Shown: positions 1 to 12,219 of the stretch, in pieces | Position numbering within the stretch: position 1 is the stretch's first letter | Layout: every line of letters begins with the position of its first letter | DNA from: Cornus controversa | Lineage: Eukaryota > Streptophyta > Magnoliopsida > Cornales > Cornaceae | Length of the DNA: 64,000 nucleotides | Assembly: GCA_026545225.1 (NCBI GenBank) | Contig: CM048853.1 | Location: 20,161,255-20,225,254 of the forward strand | Direction of reading: 5' to 3' | Made by a program: the position numbers and the translations under genes | Notes under the pieces: model-generated | Database searches by the model: none | Told to the model about the DNA's origin: nothing | What the model saw: the letters and a program-made list of their open reading frames with translations, nothing else

Positions 1-639
1 AATTTTATAGTCCTTGATACAGAACCTGTCCAAAATCCTACTAGACATATTCCAATCATTCTAGGTCATCCATTTCTAGCTACGGCGAAAGCTTGAGTTA
101 ATTACCGCACTGAAATAATGGATATCTCTTTTGGGAATATGAAAGATCGATTGAACATCTTCAATGCTTCTCATCACCCATCCAATGACGAAAGTGAATG
201 TTTTTGCATTGATGTATTCAAAGATCTAGTCCAAGAAGCACTGCCCTCTATTCTTTCAAAGGATCCTCTCGAGGTGTGCTTAAGACACTTCGACTGTGAT
301 GAGTATGACATTGAGCAATCAATAAGTGAAGTTAATTCACTGCTTGATGCCACAGTTATCATGAATTCACCTAAATGGAGAGCACCGAGAGAGCCTTTGC
401 CCCCTTTGTCAAATGCTTCCCAAACTCCTTCTCTAGTATCCCCGCCATAACTTGAGCTTAAGCCTTCACCGACTACTCTTAAATATGCTTTCTTAGGCTG
501 CAATAAAACCCTCCCAGTCATCATTGCTTCCAGTCTCACTAATGAACAAGAGAGGGAACTCCTCAAAGTGTTGGAAGAGCACAAGGAAGCTATAGGATGG
601 AGTGTGGCTGAAAGATGTGGGAATCATTTACCCCATCTC

Positions 640-1440
640 AGATAGCAAGTGGGTTAGCCCCACTCAAGTGGTACCCAAGAAATCAGGCATCACTATGCAA
701 CCAAATGACAAGGGTGAGTTAATTCCTTAGCGCACCACCACAGGATGGAGAATGTACATAGATTATAGGAACCTTAGCAACTAGGAAAGATCACTTTCCA
801 CTTTTATTCATTGATCAAATCCTAGAGAGGCTAGCAATTTAAAGCTTCTATTATTTTCTAGATAGATATTCTGGCTATAATCAAGTGGTTATAGACCCGA
901 GATACTAAGAGAAAACTACTTTCACATGTCCATTCGGTACATTCGCCTATAGATACATGCCTTTTGGGTTATACAATGCACCTGTAACTTTTTAATGGTG
1001 TATGGTGTCTATCTTTTCTGACATGGTGGAAAACTTTTTAGAAGTATTCATGGATGATTTTTCTGTCTTTGGACCTTCATTTGAATCTTGTCTCCATAAT
1101 CTGTCCCGTGTTCTTACACGATGTCAAGAGACAAATCTCATCTTCAGTTGGGAAAAGAGGCATTTTATGGTTCAAGAAGGCATAGTCCTAGGGCATATTG
1201 TGTCCAAGAGAGGAATAGAGGTTGATAAAGCCAATGTCGAACTTATTTCCAAACTTCCTCTACCATCAACGGTGAGAGAAATTTGATCATTCCTTGGGCA
1301 TGTAGGTTTTTACCATCGCTTCATCAAGGATTTTAGCAAGATCTCTCGACCTCTATGTTGCCTTCTTGAAAAAGAATCTTATTTTACCTTTGATACAGCG
1401 TGCCTTGAAGCTTTTGAGAAGCTTTGCACGTTGCTTACAC
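640..1440 (+). pseudogene. Reverse transcriptase domain of outer Athila-like element
   Basis: The fragment opens with the WVSPTQVVPKKSG block typical of plant gypsy RT and includes the catalytic motif FMDDFSVFG (about 1047-1075), where the two aspartates of the YxDD box are kept. It continues through the GHIVSKRGIEVDKA block (1192-1240) and the FYHRFIKDFS block near 1310-1335. Stops and frameshifts lie between 640 and 1000 and at 1284. The enzyme would have copied element RNA into cDNA; this copy is dead. Confidence 0.92.
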
Positions 1441-1469
1441 AAGCTCCAATACTCATTCCTCCAAATTAG

Positions 1470-1841
1470 GCTCTTCCATTTGAGGTGATGTGTGATGCAT
1501 CCGATTATGCAATGGGTGCAGTTTTAGGGCAACGTGTAGAAAAATTGCCTCATGCAATCTATTATGCAAGCAAAACCCTTTCTGAAGATCAAATAAATTA
1601 TACCACAACAGAAAATGAATTGCTTGCTGTGGTGCATGCCCTGGATAAATTTTGAGTTTATCTCTTAGGTTCAAAGGTCATTGTCTATTTTGATCATGCT
1701 GCCTTCCAGCATCTTTTAGCCAAGAAGGAGACCAAACTCCGACTGATTTGATGGATACTCTTGTTGCAAGAGTTTAATTTTGAGATTAGAGACAAAAAGG
1801 GAACAAAAAATGTGGTGGCTGATCACTTCTCTAGGATTGTC
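1470..1841 (+). pseudogene. RNase H domain of outer Athila-like element
   Basis: The region encodes CDASDYAMGAVLGQ, then TTENELLAVVHALDKF, then [11 protein letters not shown], and ends with NVVADHFSRI. These carry the acidic D, E, D and D positions of gypsy RNase H, so the active-site residues survive, but in-frame stops near 1653 and 1749 break the frame. The domain follows RT directly and leads into the integrase zinc-binding region, the normal gypsy order. Confidence 0.88.
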
Positions 1842-2059
1842 ATTGAAACTCTCAATGATTCTCTCCCAGTTTGTGAATCCTTTCTGGATGAAAAAGTTTT
1901 TGTAGTTTCTCAAGAGAGCATTCCTTGGTATGCGGACATTGTTAATTTCTTGGCACCGAAAAAATTTCATCCTCTTGGACCAAGCAAGAGAAGGATCGTT
2001 TCTTCTCCCAATCTCGATCATATTATTGGGACAATCCTCAACTTTTCAAATATTGTTCC

Positions 2060-3226
2060 GACCAGTTAATTCAAAAATGTGTCCCCGATATTGAATTCCA
2101 AAGCATTTTAAAATTCTGTCATACACTTGCGTGTGGAGGACATTTTAGTGCAAAGAAAACCGCAGCAAAAATCTTATAATGCGGGTTTTTCTGGCCAACA
2201 CTTCATCGGGACGTATATTCGTTCTGCCACACTTATGAGTGATGCCAGCACCTTGGCGCAATGTCCCACAAAGACATAATGCCTCTTAACCCCATTCTTA
2301 TTGTTAAGATATTTAACGTGTGGGGCATTGATTTCATGGGACCCTTTCCACCATCCGTTGGTCATGAGTACATACTTGTGGCGGTGGACTACATATTTAA
2401 ATGGATATAGGCTGTGACTACCAAATACAATGACCATGCAGTAGTGGTCAAGTTTATACAAGCTAATATCTTTAGTCGATTTGGCACGCCACGAGCCCTT
2501 ATCAATAATGGAGGCAAACATTTCTGTAATCGGTTCTTTCGAACCATTCTCACTAAATACTCTATCACACATAAATTAGCCATCCCCTACCATCCTCAAA
2601 CTAGTGGACAAGTGAAAGTATCCAATTGGGAAATAAAAAATATACTTGAAAAAATAGTTCGGCCTGACCAGAAAGATTGGTCATTACGCTTAAATGATGC
2701 ACTATGGGCCTACCGAACTGTGTATAAAACTTTCATTGGAATGTCACCTTACCGGTTGGTATATGGAAAAGCTTGCCAGCTTCCGGTTAAATTAGAGCAC
2801 AAGGCTATGTGGGCCACTAAAGCGTTCAACTTTGACATGAAATTAGCCGGCTTAAATCGAAGGCTTCAAGTGAACGAATTGGAATAATTGAGACATGATG
2901 CGTATGAGGATGCTAAAATCTATAAGGAAAGATCTAAGGCCTTTTATGATCGCAATATTCGAGTTAAAACATTTTCTCCGGGATAGAAGGTATGGTTGTA
3001 CAACTCACGGATCTATTTGTTCCCTGAAAAACTCCGCTCCCGTTGGGATGGTCCATTTCTGGTACATTCTGTTGCTCCTCATGGAGTAGTGGAATTAAAA
3101 GACCCTAAGGATGACACATTTTTCAAAGTCAATGGACAACGGTCAAAAACATGTGTGGATGACCAAACAAGGATGGAGTATGTGGATGTCATCAATTTGA
3201 CAGATCCTATATATGTTGACTTGTAA
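2060..3226 (+). pseudogene. Integrase of outer Athila-like element, catalytic residues lost
   Basis: The core begins with [13 protein letters not shown] (about 2318-2358), keeping the first catalytic Asp. The second block reads INNGGKHF where related elements have ISDGGSHF, so Asp is replaced by Asn. The third reads GQVKVSN, with Lys (codon 2615-2617) where the catalytic Glu is expected. Stops occur near 2410 and 2885. The C-terminal part ([15 protein letters not shown], then VNGQRSK) resembles the usual gypsy integrase tail and ends at a stop at 3224-3226. Confidence 0.9.
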
Positions 3227-4100
3227 GCCAATTCTAACGTCAAGCCATAGACATACAATGTGGCACGACCATAGTTGCTATCATGCACCCATGAAGTCCC
3301 TATAATCCAAAGTAAGTTTGTATGTAAGTGCTGAAAATTAGAGTCATGTAAGCATCAAATAAAGTGGCTTAAAAAAATTCTGCAATCATCATTTCGATTG
3401 TGCAAAATTCACATTTCGCACAATCGAGATTTGGAAGAAAAATTGGGAGATTCTGCAGAGTGCAAAGTCCCAAGAGGTGAGTTCCTTCGATAGCACTTCG
3501 AACAATCGAAATTTTGATTGTGCGAAACATCCATTTCTCATAATCGAAATCTCTTCACACAATTGACAAAGGCACGAGCACAACACATGCACTTACTTAT
3601 ATATTTTGAACCCACCCCTTCACCATTATTTCTTCCTACCCCTCGCGACCCATGCACTCCCCCTTCGTTCGAGCACCCACCACCATCATCTCACAAATTT
3701 CCCTTCTCACTTAACCACGCACATCCATCATCCGACTAGAGTTGGCATCTTTGGATGCGCACCCACGAAGGAAAACCACTTCGGGACTCATCTTTTTGCG
3801 CGGCTTAGAGCTTCCACTTCGAGTAAGTTACATTTATGCTTTTTCTAGACTTTGTCTACCTTTCGGATTGGATTGTATGATGTTAGGTTTGAGTAGAGTG
3901 ATTGTTAAGCAACTTTGTGGGTGATTTTGTGGGCATATGAATGGAGTGGATACCTGGTTGTGGTTAGAAAAGTTTCTAGGTGAGGAGAGTTCATGTTCTT
4001 TGTGGGCAGTGATAGGGTGCTTTGAGCTTGTTCTTGGATTACATATTTTGATGCCGTGTCTTAGAATAGATTTTGTGTAAATTGCAGGCAGTAGAGGGGT
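3227..4100 (+). other. Spacer between pol and extra ORF of the outer element
   Basis: There is no convincing coding sequence here. Positions 3384-3560 hold a cluster of short direct and inverted copies of a phrase like TTCGATTGTGCGAAA. The rest is a leader-like stretch rich in short C/T runs (3600-3740). The inner element carries a comparable spacer with a different repeated phrase at 11938-12140. Confidence 0.6.
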
Positions 4101-4118
4101 ATGGCGCGTGTGAAGAAT
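4101..4118 (+). pseudogene. First six codons of the Athila extra ORF, split by an insertion
   Basis: An ATG at 4101 opens a frame that is cut after 18 bases by the inner Athila-like element. The last five bases, AGAAT (4114-4118), are the target-site duplication and recur at 18875-18879. The same reading frame resumes at 18880. I infer the start codon from this exact frame continuity and from its position after pol; no protein match was run. Confidence 0.7.
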
Positions 4119-5602
4119 TGACTCGTGTGTCTGCGTCTCAAATTATAATTACCACACTTTGTAATAGAACGAATTCCTTGTAGAATAGGGCTATCAAAAG
4201 GGGTGTCGAACCTCAGGGATTATAGTCTGACGAGTTGGAATACGGAATTAATTCTAATTAAATTTAAGAGAAAAGAATTCTAATTTTTATATTTAAATTA
4301 ACTAAAAAGAAAAATAAAATAAATCAAAGGAAATATAGAGTGTGAATAATTTGAGATAAATCTAGGGTATTTGACTTCACCACTAACTCCACAATCAATG
4401 GTCAATTGAATCAACTATGGGGAATTACATCATGCATAAGTGGTGTCGGTGGCTACAAGCTCACCTCATCCGTAAAAAAGATAACATATAATTAAGGGTA
4501 AGTCATGGACTATCTTCGATTGGCATGGGCCATTTGCCTAACTACTCTAATCTATGGTGCAGTATGGTTCATCTTCTCTAGGCATAATATATTAAAGCTT
4601 TTAATGATATATTCAGTGATTATTTTTGTGTAATAATCGCTCTCATGATCACAGAAAATAAGAGAGATTGAGTTCAATAACAACAACCAAATATCTAAGA
4701 CAAGATAAGAAATCATTGAAACTGAATTTATAAGACTTGTATTCCTCAATTCTATAATAAGAATCCTCTAAATTACGCAATCTATGCATGAACATAAAGG
4801 TCCCCGATAATTAAAACAATCAAACCATTGATGCTTTGTTAGGCTACATCGAAATCCTAGTGGATGAACTAGCCGCTCATGGTAGAAGAAGAAGCTTCAA
4901 CTGTTGAGGAAGAAGGCATCATCTTCATGAATTATGCGTATGACTTTATTCTCCAATGGTCTGCAAACTATCTCTTCTTTTTTGTCCAAAACCTCTCTTA
5001 GACTCTCCAATCTCTCTCTAACTCAGCCTCCAATTCTTCACTTTATGCCCCAAGAGAATACACCAAAGTCCTAATCCAATTAGGAATTAATTAGGTTTTC
5101 TCGTAACGCTAATCAGGTGGGCTTTCCTGCTGATATTTGGCCCAACTTTTGACCCACTAGAAGTCCGATTCACGAAATTTTTTTGAAATACAAAAGTGTG
5201 CAGAATCGAATTTCATTCGATATTCTCAAAAATTAAGTCAATTTGAGGCTCGAAAATAACACTTCTGGTCCATTTTCCAAAACGGGATTAAGACTGTATT
5301 AAATCCAGATTTGGGCTTCAGGCCCGAAACCTTCTTAAGCAGTTGTAATTCTCTTGGACCTCTTCCATGGGCTGATTTGAGTTGAAATAAATGGTTGAAT
5401 GGATCCATTTGATGTAGGCTTCATTTAACTATCGTGGATGTCATCTTTAAAAGCTCAAATTCATGGTTTTAACTGAAATAATCATTAAGACCCTGAAAAT
5501 ATAGAAAACACTAAAACGAAGTAAAATAACAAAATAATCTATCAGTAAGAGAATAAAATACATAAGATAAGAGGCTAGAATGCGTAACATTCAACGCTAT
5601 CA
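4119..5602 (-). repeat. 3' LTR of inner Athila-like element
   Basis: This 1484 bp stretch is closely similar, in the same orientation, to 17417-18874. It has TG and CA at its outer ends on the - strand. Compared with the 5' LTR it keeps about 30 bp (near 5250-5285) that the 5' LTR lacks, and otherwise differs by scattered substitutions. The adjacent purine tract at 5603-5615 marks it as the 3' copy. Confidence 0.95.
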
Positions 5603-5615
5603 TACTCCCAAACTT
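5603..5615 (-). other. Polypurine tract of inner Athila-like element
   Basis: Read on the - strand the bases next to the 3' LTR are AAGTTTGGGAGTA, the expected plus-strand primer position of a gypsy element. The outer element has AAGTTTGGGAG at its own LTR edge (20789-20799), which supports the assignment. Confidence 0.8.
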
Positions 5616-7187
5616 ACATATTGCTAGTCCCTTAGCAATAGAATAAAATAAAACCAAAACAAAGGAAACTAACTAAACTACCTAACTCCACTTTCGTTGG
5701 AGAAACGATTGCATTTAGCATATGTAACAAGCCTTTAAACCACTAGGTTCCCCCTAGTGGACGAGTATAATCTCGTGAGGGTTTCCAGAAATGTTACCCA
5801 CAAACATTCAAAATTCTATTTCAACATTAATTAAGAAGAAGATTACAATACATAGTTACAAACTTGTATTCAAAAATAATTTCAAACTCTCAGATTCCAT
5901 AATTCAAAGCAATGGTACCCATGCATAATTCACATCAACACATCTCAAAGCAACTAACTCTAGCTCCCTCATAAAAAGTGAACTAACAATCCTCTCATGT
6001 AGCAAAACCTAGCTCTGAATATATTAAGGCACATACCCCTTCAACTCACTAGTTCTCCTTATTGAACTCATACTTCCCAACATGAATACATGACTTCTTT
6101 TTTTCATTCTTTTATTGGTTGTGCAATGTCTTGATCTATTAAGTTTTCTGAAAGATCCATGTAGTAAGCTTTCAGTCAGTGACTCCCAAACCAGATGGCT
6201 TTAGGGCACTAGGCTTTAAGATACCCCGAAGAACCTAATTACTCAAATTAGTTAGGCTACAAATCAAGACAACCAATGCTCATCTTTTCTCACCCTTTCA
6301 CTTTTGACGTGAACACTCCGTGCTTCTTGAGGCATAGAGGCCCGGTTACTCATGAAAGGATCAAATTGATTTGCTTATTCAACATATATTATTTTTCTTT
6401 TCTCCTTTTTTTATCTTTTTTTTCTATTGAAGTCAAGTAAAACACATCATTGGTACTCATTCTCAAGAGATACTAATTAATATCAAGCATATGTAACTCA
6501 ATAACTCAAAACCAAAGTTTATACCTCACAAGATTATGCTAGTGTGTTTGTGCATGTGAGGAAACTAAAATTAATCACTCCAAAGTATGTCAATGCAAAC
6601 CATGATTAAAACCACATAATCTAAACCACAGTTTCTAAAAATTTAAAACATACTCAAAAATTACAAGTTAAGCACCTACATAAGGTATTAATCCCTTAAA
6701 AAATGTCAAAACATTCTACCTAAAAACAAAACAAAAGAAAATAAAAAATAATCTAAGAAAATAAAATAAACAAAAAATCCTAAAACAAGAAGAATTTCTC
6801 ACACAAATTTCCCCTATATTGCAATAAAGCTCATAAAAAGGCATCGCCTCACCCCCAAACTTAAACTGTACATTGTCCTCAATGTACACCAAATAAAAGC
6901 AAAGAGAAGAGTAAGAACGATGTTACCAGGAAAGCGGAGTAGTGGCTAGAAAATAAAGCACACCAAGTAGGATGAAGGCAAATGCAAGCACACCCCCAAA
7001 CTTGGATGTTACAACCTGTCAAAACAAACCACTATACCCCAAAGATCAAGTGAATTAGTATGGTGAAAATAAATATGAAAAAAAAAACTTTTTTATTTAT
7101 TTATAAAAATCTAACTACAGAAAGAAAAATAAAAATACAAATAAAAATGAAGAATAAAATACAATACAAAAGAGAGTTATCTTCCAG
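5616..7187 (-). other. 3' untranslated region of inner element with extra PPT-like tracts
   Basis: I see no coding sequence in this AT-rich 1.6 kb. On the - strand it contains two further purine tracts like the PPT: CCAAGTTTGGGGGTG (6991-7005) and AAGTTTGGGGGT (6851-6862). The latter is preceded by a CATTGAGGACAATG block that the outer element has just before its true PPT (20769-20781), so about 1.25 kb appears to lie between the ancestral PPT context and the present LTR edge. Confidence 0.6.
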
Positions 7188-8337
7188 TCAAGGATGTGGT
7201 GGTGACTGAGCATCCGGATCCAAGTTCTCCTGGCAAATCAGTGCACGTAGCATCCTCCTCATCTCTAATTGATCCTGGCGAGTCTCATGAAAGTGATCTC
7301 TCATCTCAGTCCTCATAGCTCCAAACTGTGTGGAAACCTCTGTCTGTAAGGTGCCAAACTGGGCAGTTAACCCAACAATCTGGCCCTCTAAATAATGATA
7401 ATCATGTCCACCAGCTTGTGTATGAACATCTTCTTCAGCTTCCATCTCTTCTGGATCCTCCACCAGTGGTGGTATATCTACAGGTTCCCCTCTCTGAGCC
7501 AATCGAGACATTTCACCTGGCGCAGCTATGACTCTTTAATGCATATGAGATCGACTCAAATTCCAGTTATGTGTGCCATAAGGAATATCACGTGGAAGGG
7601 CAAGCTCATCCTCATGGACTGCATATCCCTGTGCAATAAGCAACTGATGAATGATAGTAGGGAATGGAAACTCCCAATCATTTGCACTGTTCGGTGCCTT
7701 GGCCACAACCTTGGAATAGAACTTTTCAATCTGACCCCAAACAATCTGTGGGAAAGACAGCCAATGCCCAAAATGTATGGCATATAAAGATCTAAAGAAC
7801 TCTTGATGTCTCTCAATTTTATGTCCAATGGGACATATATTCTTGAACAAAATAACATCAAGGAACCATAAATGATTTGGCATAGAAGACTTTGAAGCTG
7901 CATTTTGCTTTGGCCCAGAGAATTAGTTAGCACACAAACGTGCAACCAAGTTACCTACTGACAAATCATGGGGTAGAGGAGTGTAGATATTGGTCAAATT
8001 AGCTGGGCATTCATGAGGATAGCCCATGGCAATAGCAATGGATGACATATCAACCTGAACTAATGTTCTATCTACTGAAGAAATAAGCACATCCTGCTCA
8101 TCAGGTTTCGGCATTAAGTTCTGATAAAAGACCTTGACAAGCCTCGGGTAGATGGTAGTAGATAGTGAAACAAAAATTGAAACCGACCGACGACGACGGA
8201 TGTCAGAAATCCCCCTATCGTGTCTCGGGAAACATAGCATATAGTTCAGCGATGTCAAACGTTGTTTCAAAATTCAAGGCTCTTGGATGCCATCTCTCAT
8301 GAATTCCATCTCAGTGAGATTTTGAGGAAACCAGTGT
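7188..8337 (-). pseudogene. Extra ORF downstream of pol (Athila type), 3' part
   Basis: On the - strand this reads as one decayed ORF. Recognisable blocks are PNHLWFLDVILFKNICPIGH, a following stretch with HFGHWLSFPQIVWGQ, and a C-terminal region (7188-7511) with an acidic PPLVEDPEEMEAEED segment, then a likely coiled coil ending LEMRRMLRAL. The outer element encodes the same layout at 19264-20090, for example LWFLDIILIKNACPLGH. The family is the plant retrotransposon ORF located in the env position of Athila; its biochemical role is not established. Stops near 7921 and 7535 and the insertion at 8338 break it. Its 5' part lies at 11431-11507. Confidence 0.85.
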
Positions 8338-11300
8338 TATAATGACCGGACCATTCATCAGGTCGGATCCGAGTCGGGTTTCTTTCATTTAAATTTTCTT
8401 TTTCTTTAAACTTTGAAAATTCGTAATTCACTCATTTTAAATCCGATTTAGGTGATTCTTTTTTTGAAATTGAGTGTTTTGAAATTTTATTTTCATTGGA
8501 ATTAGTTTCATGTAGATATTCCAAAGAAAATGCACCCAGTTATTTTAATGTTGGGAAAAATAAATTTTTTCTCCTATGTTGGAAAGAAAGAAATGTTCAA
8601 ATCTGTCAGGTTTTATTTTTATTTTTTATTGATGATTATTTTATGTATGGACTCACATTTAGAGGTTTAAAATATTTTGTATCCATTCAGAATCATTTTT
8701 CGGTGAAATGGGCATTTTAGGCCCGCGCGCCGTTTTAGGGCTTCGAGACTGATTTGGTGGGCTCGTTTTAGATTTCGATACTGAATAAACATTTTTATTC
8801 ATATTGTGATATTTTTTAATGGAATTTAAAATTTTAAAATTTTAGAAAAAACCGGGACGCATTTGAACACTGTATGAGACATATATGATAGATATACACA
8901 TAAGGGGACAAATTGTAACTTGTGGGGCCCACATGACCCAAAAGTCCAAACTTTTTTCAAGTGGCAGAATCCTTGATCAGCAGCCCCTCTTCCTCCTTCT
9001 TCATTTCATTTTCTCTCTCTCTCTCTCTGTCTAAGACTCCATTAAAGAACATTTGAGATCTACTTTCTCTCTCTAGATTTTGGATCCCTTCAAGGTTGTT
9101 TTGGCTCAAGAGTCCAGGAGAAAATTTGTAGAGCTTGGCTAGGGCTATCCATTGATCAAAAAATTATCCATTTTGGAGCTCATTCAGAAGGTGTAAGACA
9201 TATACAACTCCTCTTCTTCACCCCATTTTTGCATAAGTTACTCCATTAAGGTAGGGGATTTTAGTTTTAAGTTTTATTTGGCTAAAATTTACATATATTT
9301 ACTCATGGAGTATTTAGGATTTTATTTCATCTTACTCCATTTTAAATCTCATGAATATATTGATATTGTCACTTGTTTTTAATGATGGTTATGTAAGTAT
9401 AATGTTGTGTTTTTGTATTTATGAGATATATGGAGGATGGGCTAATTAAATGTTGAATAAAATGCTAATTTTTGGGTTTTGGATGTATGTGTTATTTTGT
9501 GATGTTATAGTAGTTGATGATGTATGGAGAATGGACTGAATTTGTTGATGGAGTACATGCTGATTTTATTCTTCTTTTGTTGATTGTAGTACTTTATACT
9601 CCTCTTTAAATTTTTAAATGACTAAGAATGACTTGTTGAATATGTGTATAAATTTGTGGTCAAGAATATGCATTTCATATTGTGTATTGCCTATATTAAT
9701 GAGATTGGTTATGTCTAAAATAATGAAATTATGTCATGCTAGGTGAAATCCTAGGATATGAATTGAATGCAACTGCATTGTTTATGTATGTGTGAATATT
9801 GCACATGTGTTAATTTGATTGATCATGCCACAATGTGTTTGGATGATGATTTTGGGATTTGATGTCGCATTTAAGGGTATTGTCCCTTGAGGGAAATCCT
9901 CATATATTGGCCAATTAGGGTGGTCACCGACGGGCTAGTATCCCAAAAAGAACCATTAGGAATGTTGTCAATGACACATGTCTTGTTTGATGCCTAGTGC
10001 GTGCCACAAACACGTGACTTGAAAGGTGTCTTGCGAGTCAATCCCACTTTGATAATTTCAAAATTTTTATTTATATACTTTAGTATTGAATTGCGCATTT
10101 GCTTCACATGTTTTATGTATGTTAATATTACCCTTGATTAAATTGTGGAGGTTATTGTTACAACGTCATTCCATGTTTAAAAATATTCCAAAGATTTGGC
10201 ATTTAGGGAGCATGAACCCTAGTTGCGTCATTGATCACTTAATAGTTTGATATATCGTATAGTTGGAGATATAAAGCTTTTAACTTGCCTTCTACTGAGC
10301 TATGAGTGGATAAGATCACCCCCTAAACATTTCAGGTAAAGGATTCGACACCGGAGAGAGTTGAGCCTCTATTGGTGCAACAAACTTCAAGGAATTTCTT
10401 TTGATATTAAGGCCTCATGTAGGCTCCATTTAGTTATATGTATGATAAAATTTGCTTAGAAGCATTTTTGTGGCCTTTCGTACACCTAGCCGCCAACTTC
10501 ATGTTTAGGATTGCTTCTCTTTGAACTTCATTTTTTTTGACTCTTTTGAAAATGTATATGTAATGACACCTAAATGTCATGTTGTATGTACAAGTTTATG
10601 ATCTTGACTCATGTAGCACCATATTTCATTTTCATATTTTGATATCTTGAGTTGGGACTTACAATGGATGATTTTAGGTTCATATTCATGCTCATATCAT
10701 GTATTAGGTTTAGTTTGGAGCAGGTTTATGAGAGAAATGGGAAGAAAAAATTCTTTTGACAGATTGTTCACGAAAGGACCCCTTTCTGTCCAGATTTTGA
10801 ATTTTTTTTTTGATAGGCCTAAGATACTCTAAATGACTTGAAATTTTTACCATGAATTATCCTAGATGTCTAGTGCTTCCAGATTAAATTTTGTGAATTT
10901 TGGAAAGCTACATATTTTTACAAATATTCGATAGTGTCCTGCTGTCAAATTTTGAACCCACTATTTTGTGCTGATTTGGAAAATTCGTTTGACCCATTTT
11001 CAAAACTCTATAAATTATAAAAATTTTCAAAATTGTATCCCTTTATGTCTTTTTCTACATACCAAAGACCAAAATTTTATAAATTCTTTAAGGCATTCAA
11101 ATGAGTCCATCCTTGACGAAGGGTTGTTTTTAGCTCACACCATGTGAGCTATTTTAACTTGAAGAAATGATTTCATTGGCATATTTTCAGCTATTAGGGT
11201 TTGGTTATCCATGAATTACGTTTAGTCTAGTTTTCATAGAATTTTATTTTGCTCCGTTTTGAGTTAAAATGAATTTGTTATGAATTGTTTTGTATTGTGT

Positions 11301-11430
11301 GTTCAGATTTTCTATTAGCTGAGGGCTGATTTTTCATTTTTGATTCTAGTTTTATACTTTGGTCTTGGTTTGAGTCCGAAAACTCTCTTTTCACACATGC
11401 ATCTCGAGTCTTGAGGTTCAGGGTGTGACA
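8338..11430 (+). mobile_element. Chromovirus-like gypsy solo LTR inside the Athila ORF
   Basis: The sequence starts TATAATGACCGG and ends AGGGTGTGACA, close to the TGTAA...TGACA ends of plant Tekay/Del-like LTRs. It is flanked by a perfect 5-bp duplication AGTGT (8333-8337 and 11431-11435). It is 3093 bp long and has no coding domain, so it is a solo LTR left by recombination. It has a (CT)n tract at about 9010-9027. It splits the extra ORF of the inner element; the - strand reading resumes on both sides. The first dinucleotide is TA rather than TG, a likely mutation. Confidence 0.88.
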
Positions 11431-11507
11431 AGTGTTGTATCATGTCGTGCTCGGCGAGGATTGCGCGAGCTTGAAACACCTTGGTGAATTGCTCTCTTTG
11501 GTGCCAT
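11431..11507 (-). pseudogene. Start of the Athila extra ORF of the inner element
   Basis: On the - strand an ATG at 11507 starts MAPKRAIHQGVSSSRNPRRA, a basic serine-rich N-terminus of the kind that opens Athila extra ORFs. The frame runs to the solo LTR at 11430 and would continue beyond 8337. The start is chosen because of this basic opening and because decayed untranslated sequence precedes it. Confidence 0.65.
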
Positions 11508-12219
11508 TGGTTGAGGAATTAAATCAAACACTTGGCGTACACAATAAAAGTTTATCCTTGAACCTCTTCTTTCGGCAATTTTTTCACCCAAATTGAACAA
11601 TTTAATCCACCAAATATATCCCCCAAACTTGGTCTTCAAAAGCCCTCAAAAAGATTGGCACAATTTTGCAAAATAAAAACTTCACTTACTTTTATGTAGA
11701 ACTTGAAAAAGTGAGAGTTTTCTTGAGAACTAGTAATGATCAATCCGGTTTTGATTTTGATGTTGATGATGATCAATGTTGAATACTTGTTTAAGAATCA
11801 CCAATTAAAGAAAATATATTTCCGGTTAAAGTAGGAGTCAAATTGGAGCTCAAAGATGTCAAAGAAGCAAGTAGTAGCAAGTAGATGAGAGAGGGGGGTT
11901 ATTTATAACCCAAAATTTTGGGCAGCCCCTTCATGGGCATGGGAGATCGATCCCCCCAACAATGGGCAATCGATCACCCACCTGCTGGTGGGTTTCCCTT
12001 GAAAAAGTCAAGGGGCGATCGATCCCCCTCAAATGGGGTGATCAATCCCCTTCTGCTGGCCTGTTTGACCCTCCATCGCCTAAGGTCGACCGAGACGTGT
12101 ATTTTTGGAGTCTCTATCGCCCAAGGTCAACCAAGAGCTCGTTTTTCACACAATGATTCAACCTTTGCCCATTCACTTTTATCAAAGTATTATCTCGAAA
12201 GCTTCGAATTTCCATAGCA
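11508..12219 (-). other. Spacer between pol and extra ORF of the inner element
   Basis: There is no supported coding sequence. 11938-12140 is a cluster of short palindromic phrases around GGGCGATCGATCCCC and variants. 11620-11632 is a further PPT-like tract (CCAAGTTTGGGGG on the - strand). This matches the position of 3227-4100 in the outer element. Confidence 0.6.

Larger units (their letters stand above)
1..3226 (+). pseudogene. Decayed Athila-like gypsy pol (protease end, RT, RNase H, integrase)
   Basis: Read in shifting frames this is the 3' two-thirds of a Ty3/gypsy polyprotein. Its order is: protease tail (1-117, ending in the conserved block GHPFLATA), linker (118-450), reverse transcriptase (about 640-1440), RNase H (about 1470-1841), integrase zinc-binding and core (about 2060-2887), and integrase C-terminus (2900-3226, with the RWDGPF block). 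Many stops and frameshifts interrupt it, for example after residue 110 of the 118-450 segment and at 1284, so no functional protein is possible. The window cuts off gag and most of the protease. Synteny with the extra ORF starting at 4101 and a downstream PPT at 20789 places it in an Athila-type element on the + strand. Family assignment comes from domain order and motifs, not from a search. Confidence 0.93.

Noticed and set aside
174..584. Long open frame antisense to the outer element's pol linker
   Set aside because: It overlaps recognisable pol sequence on the other strand and has no family signature.
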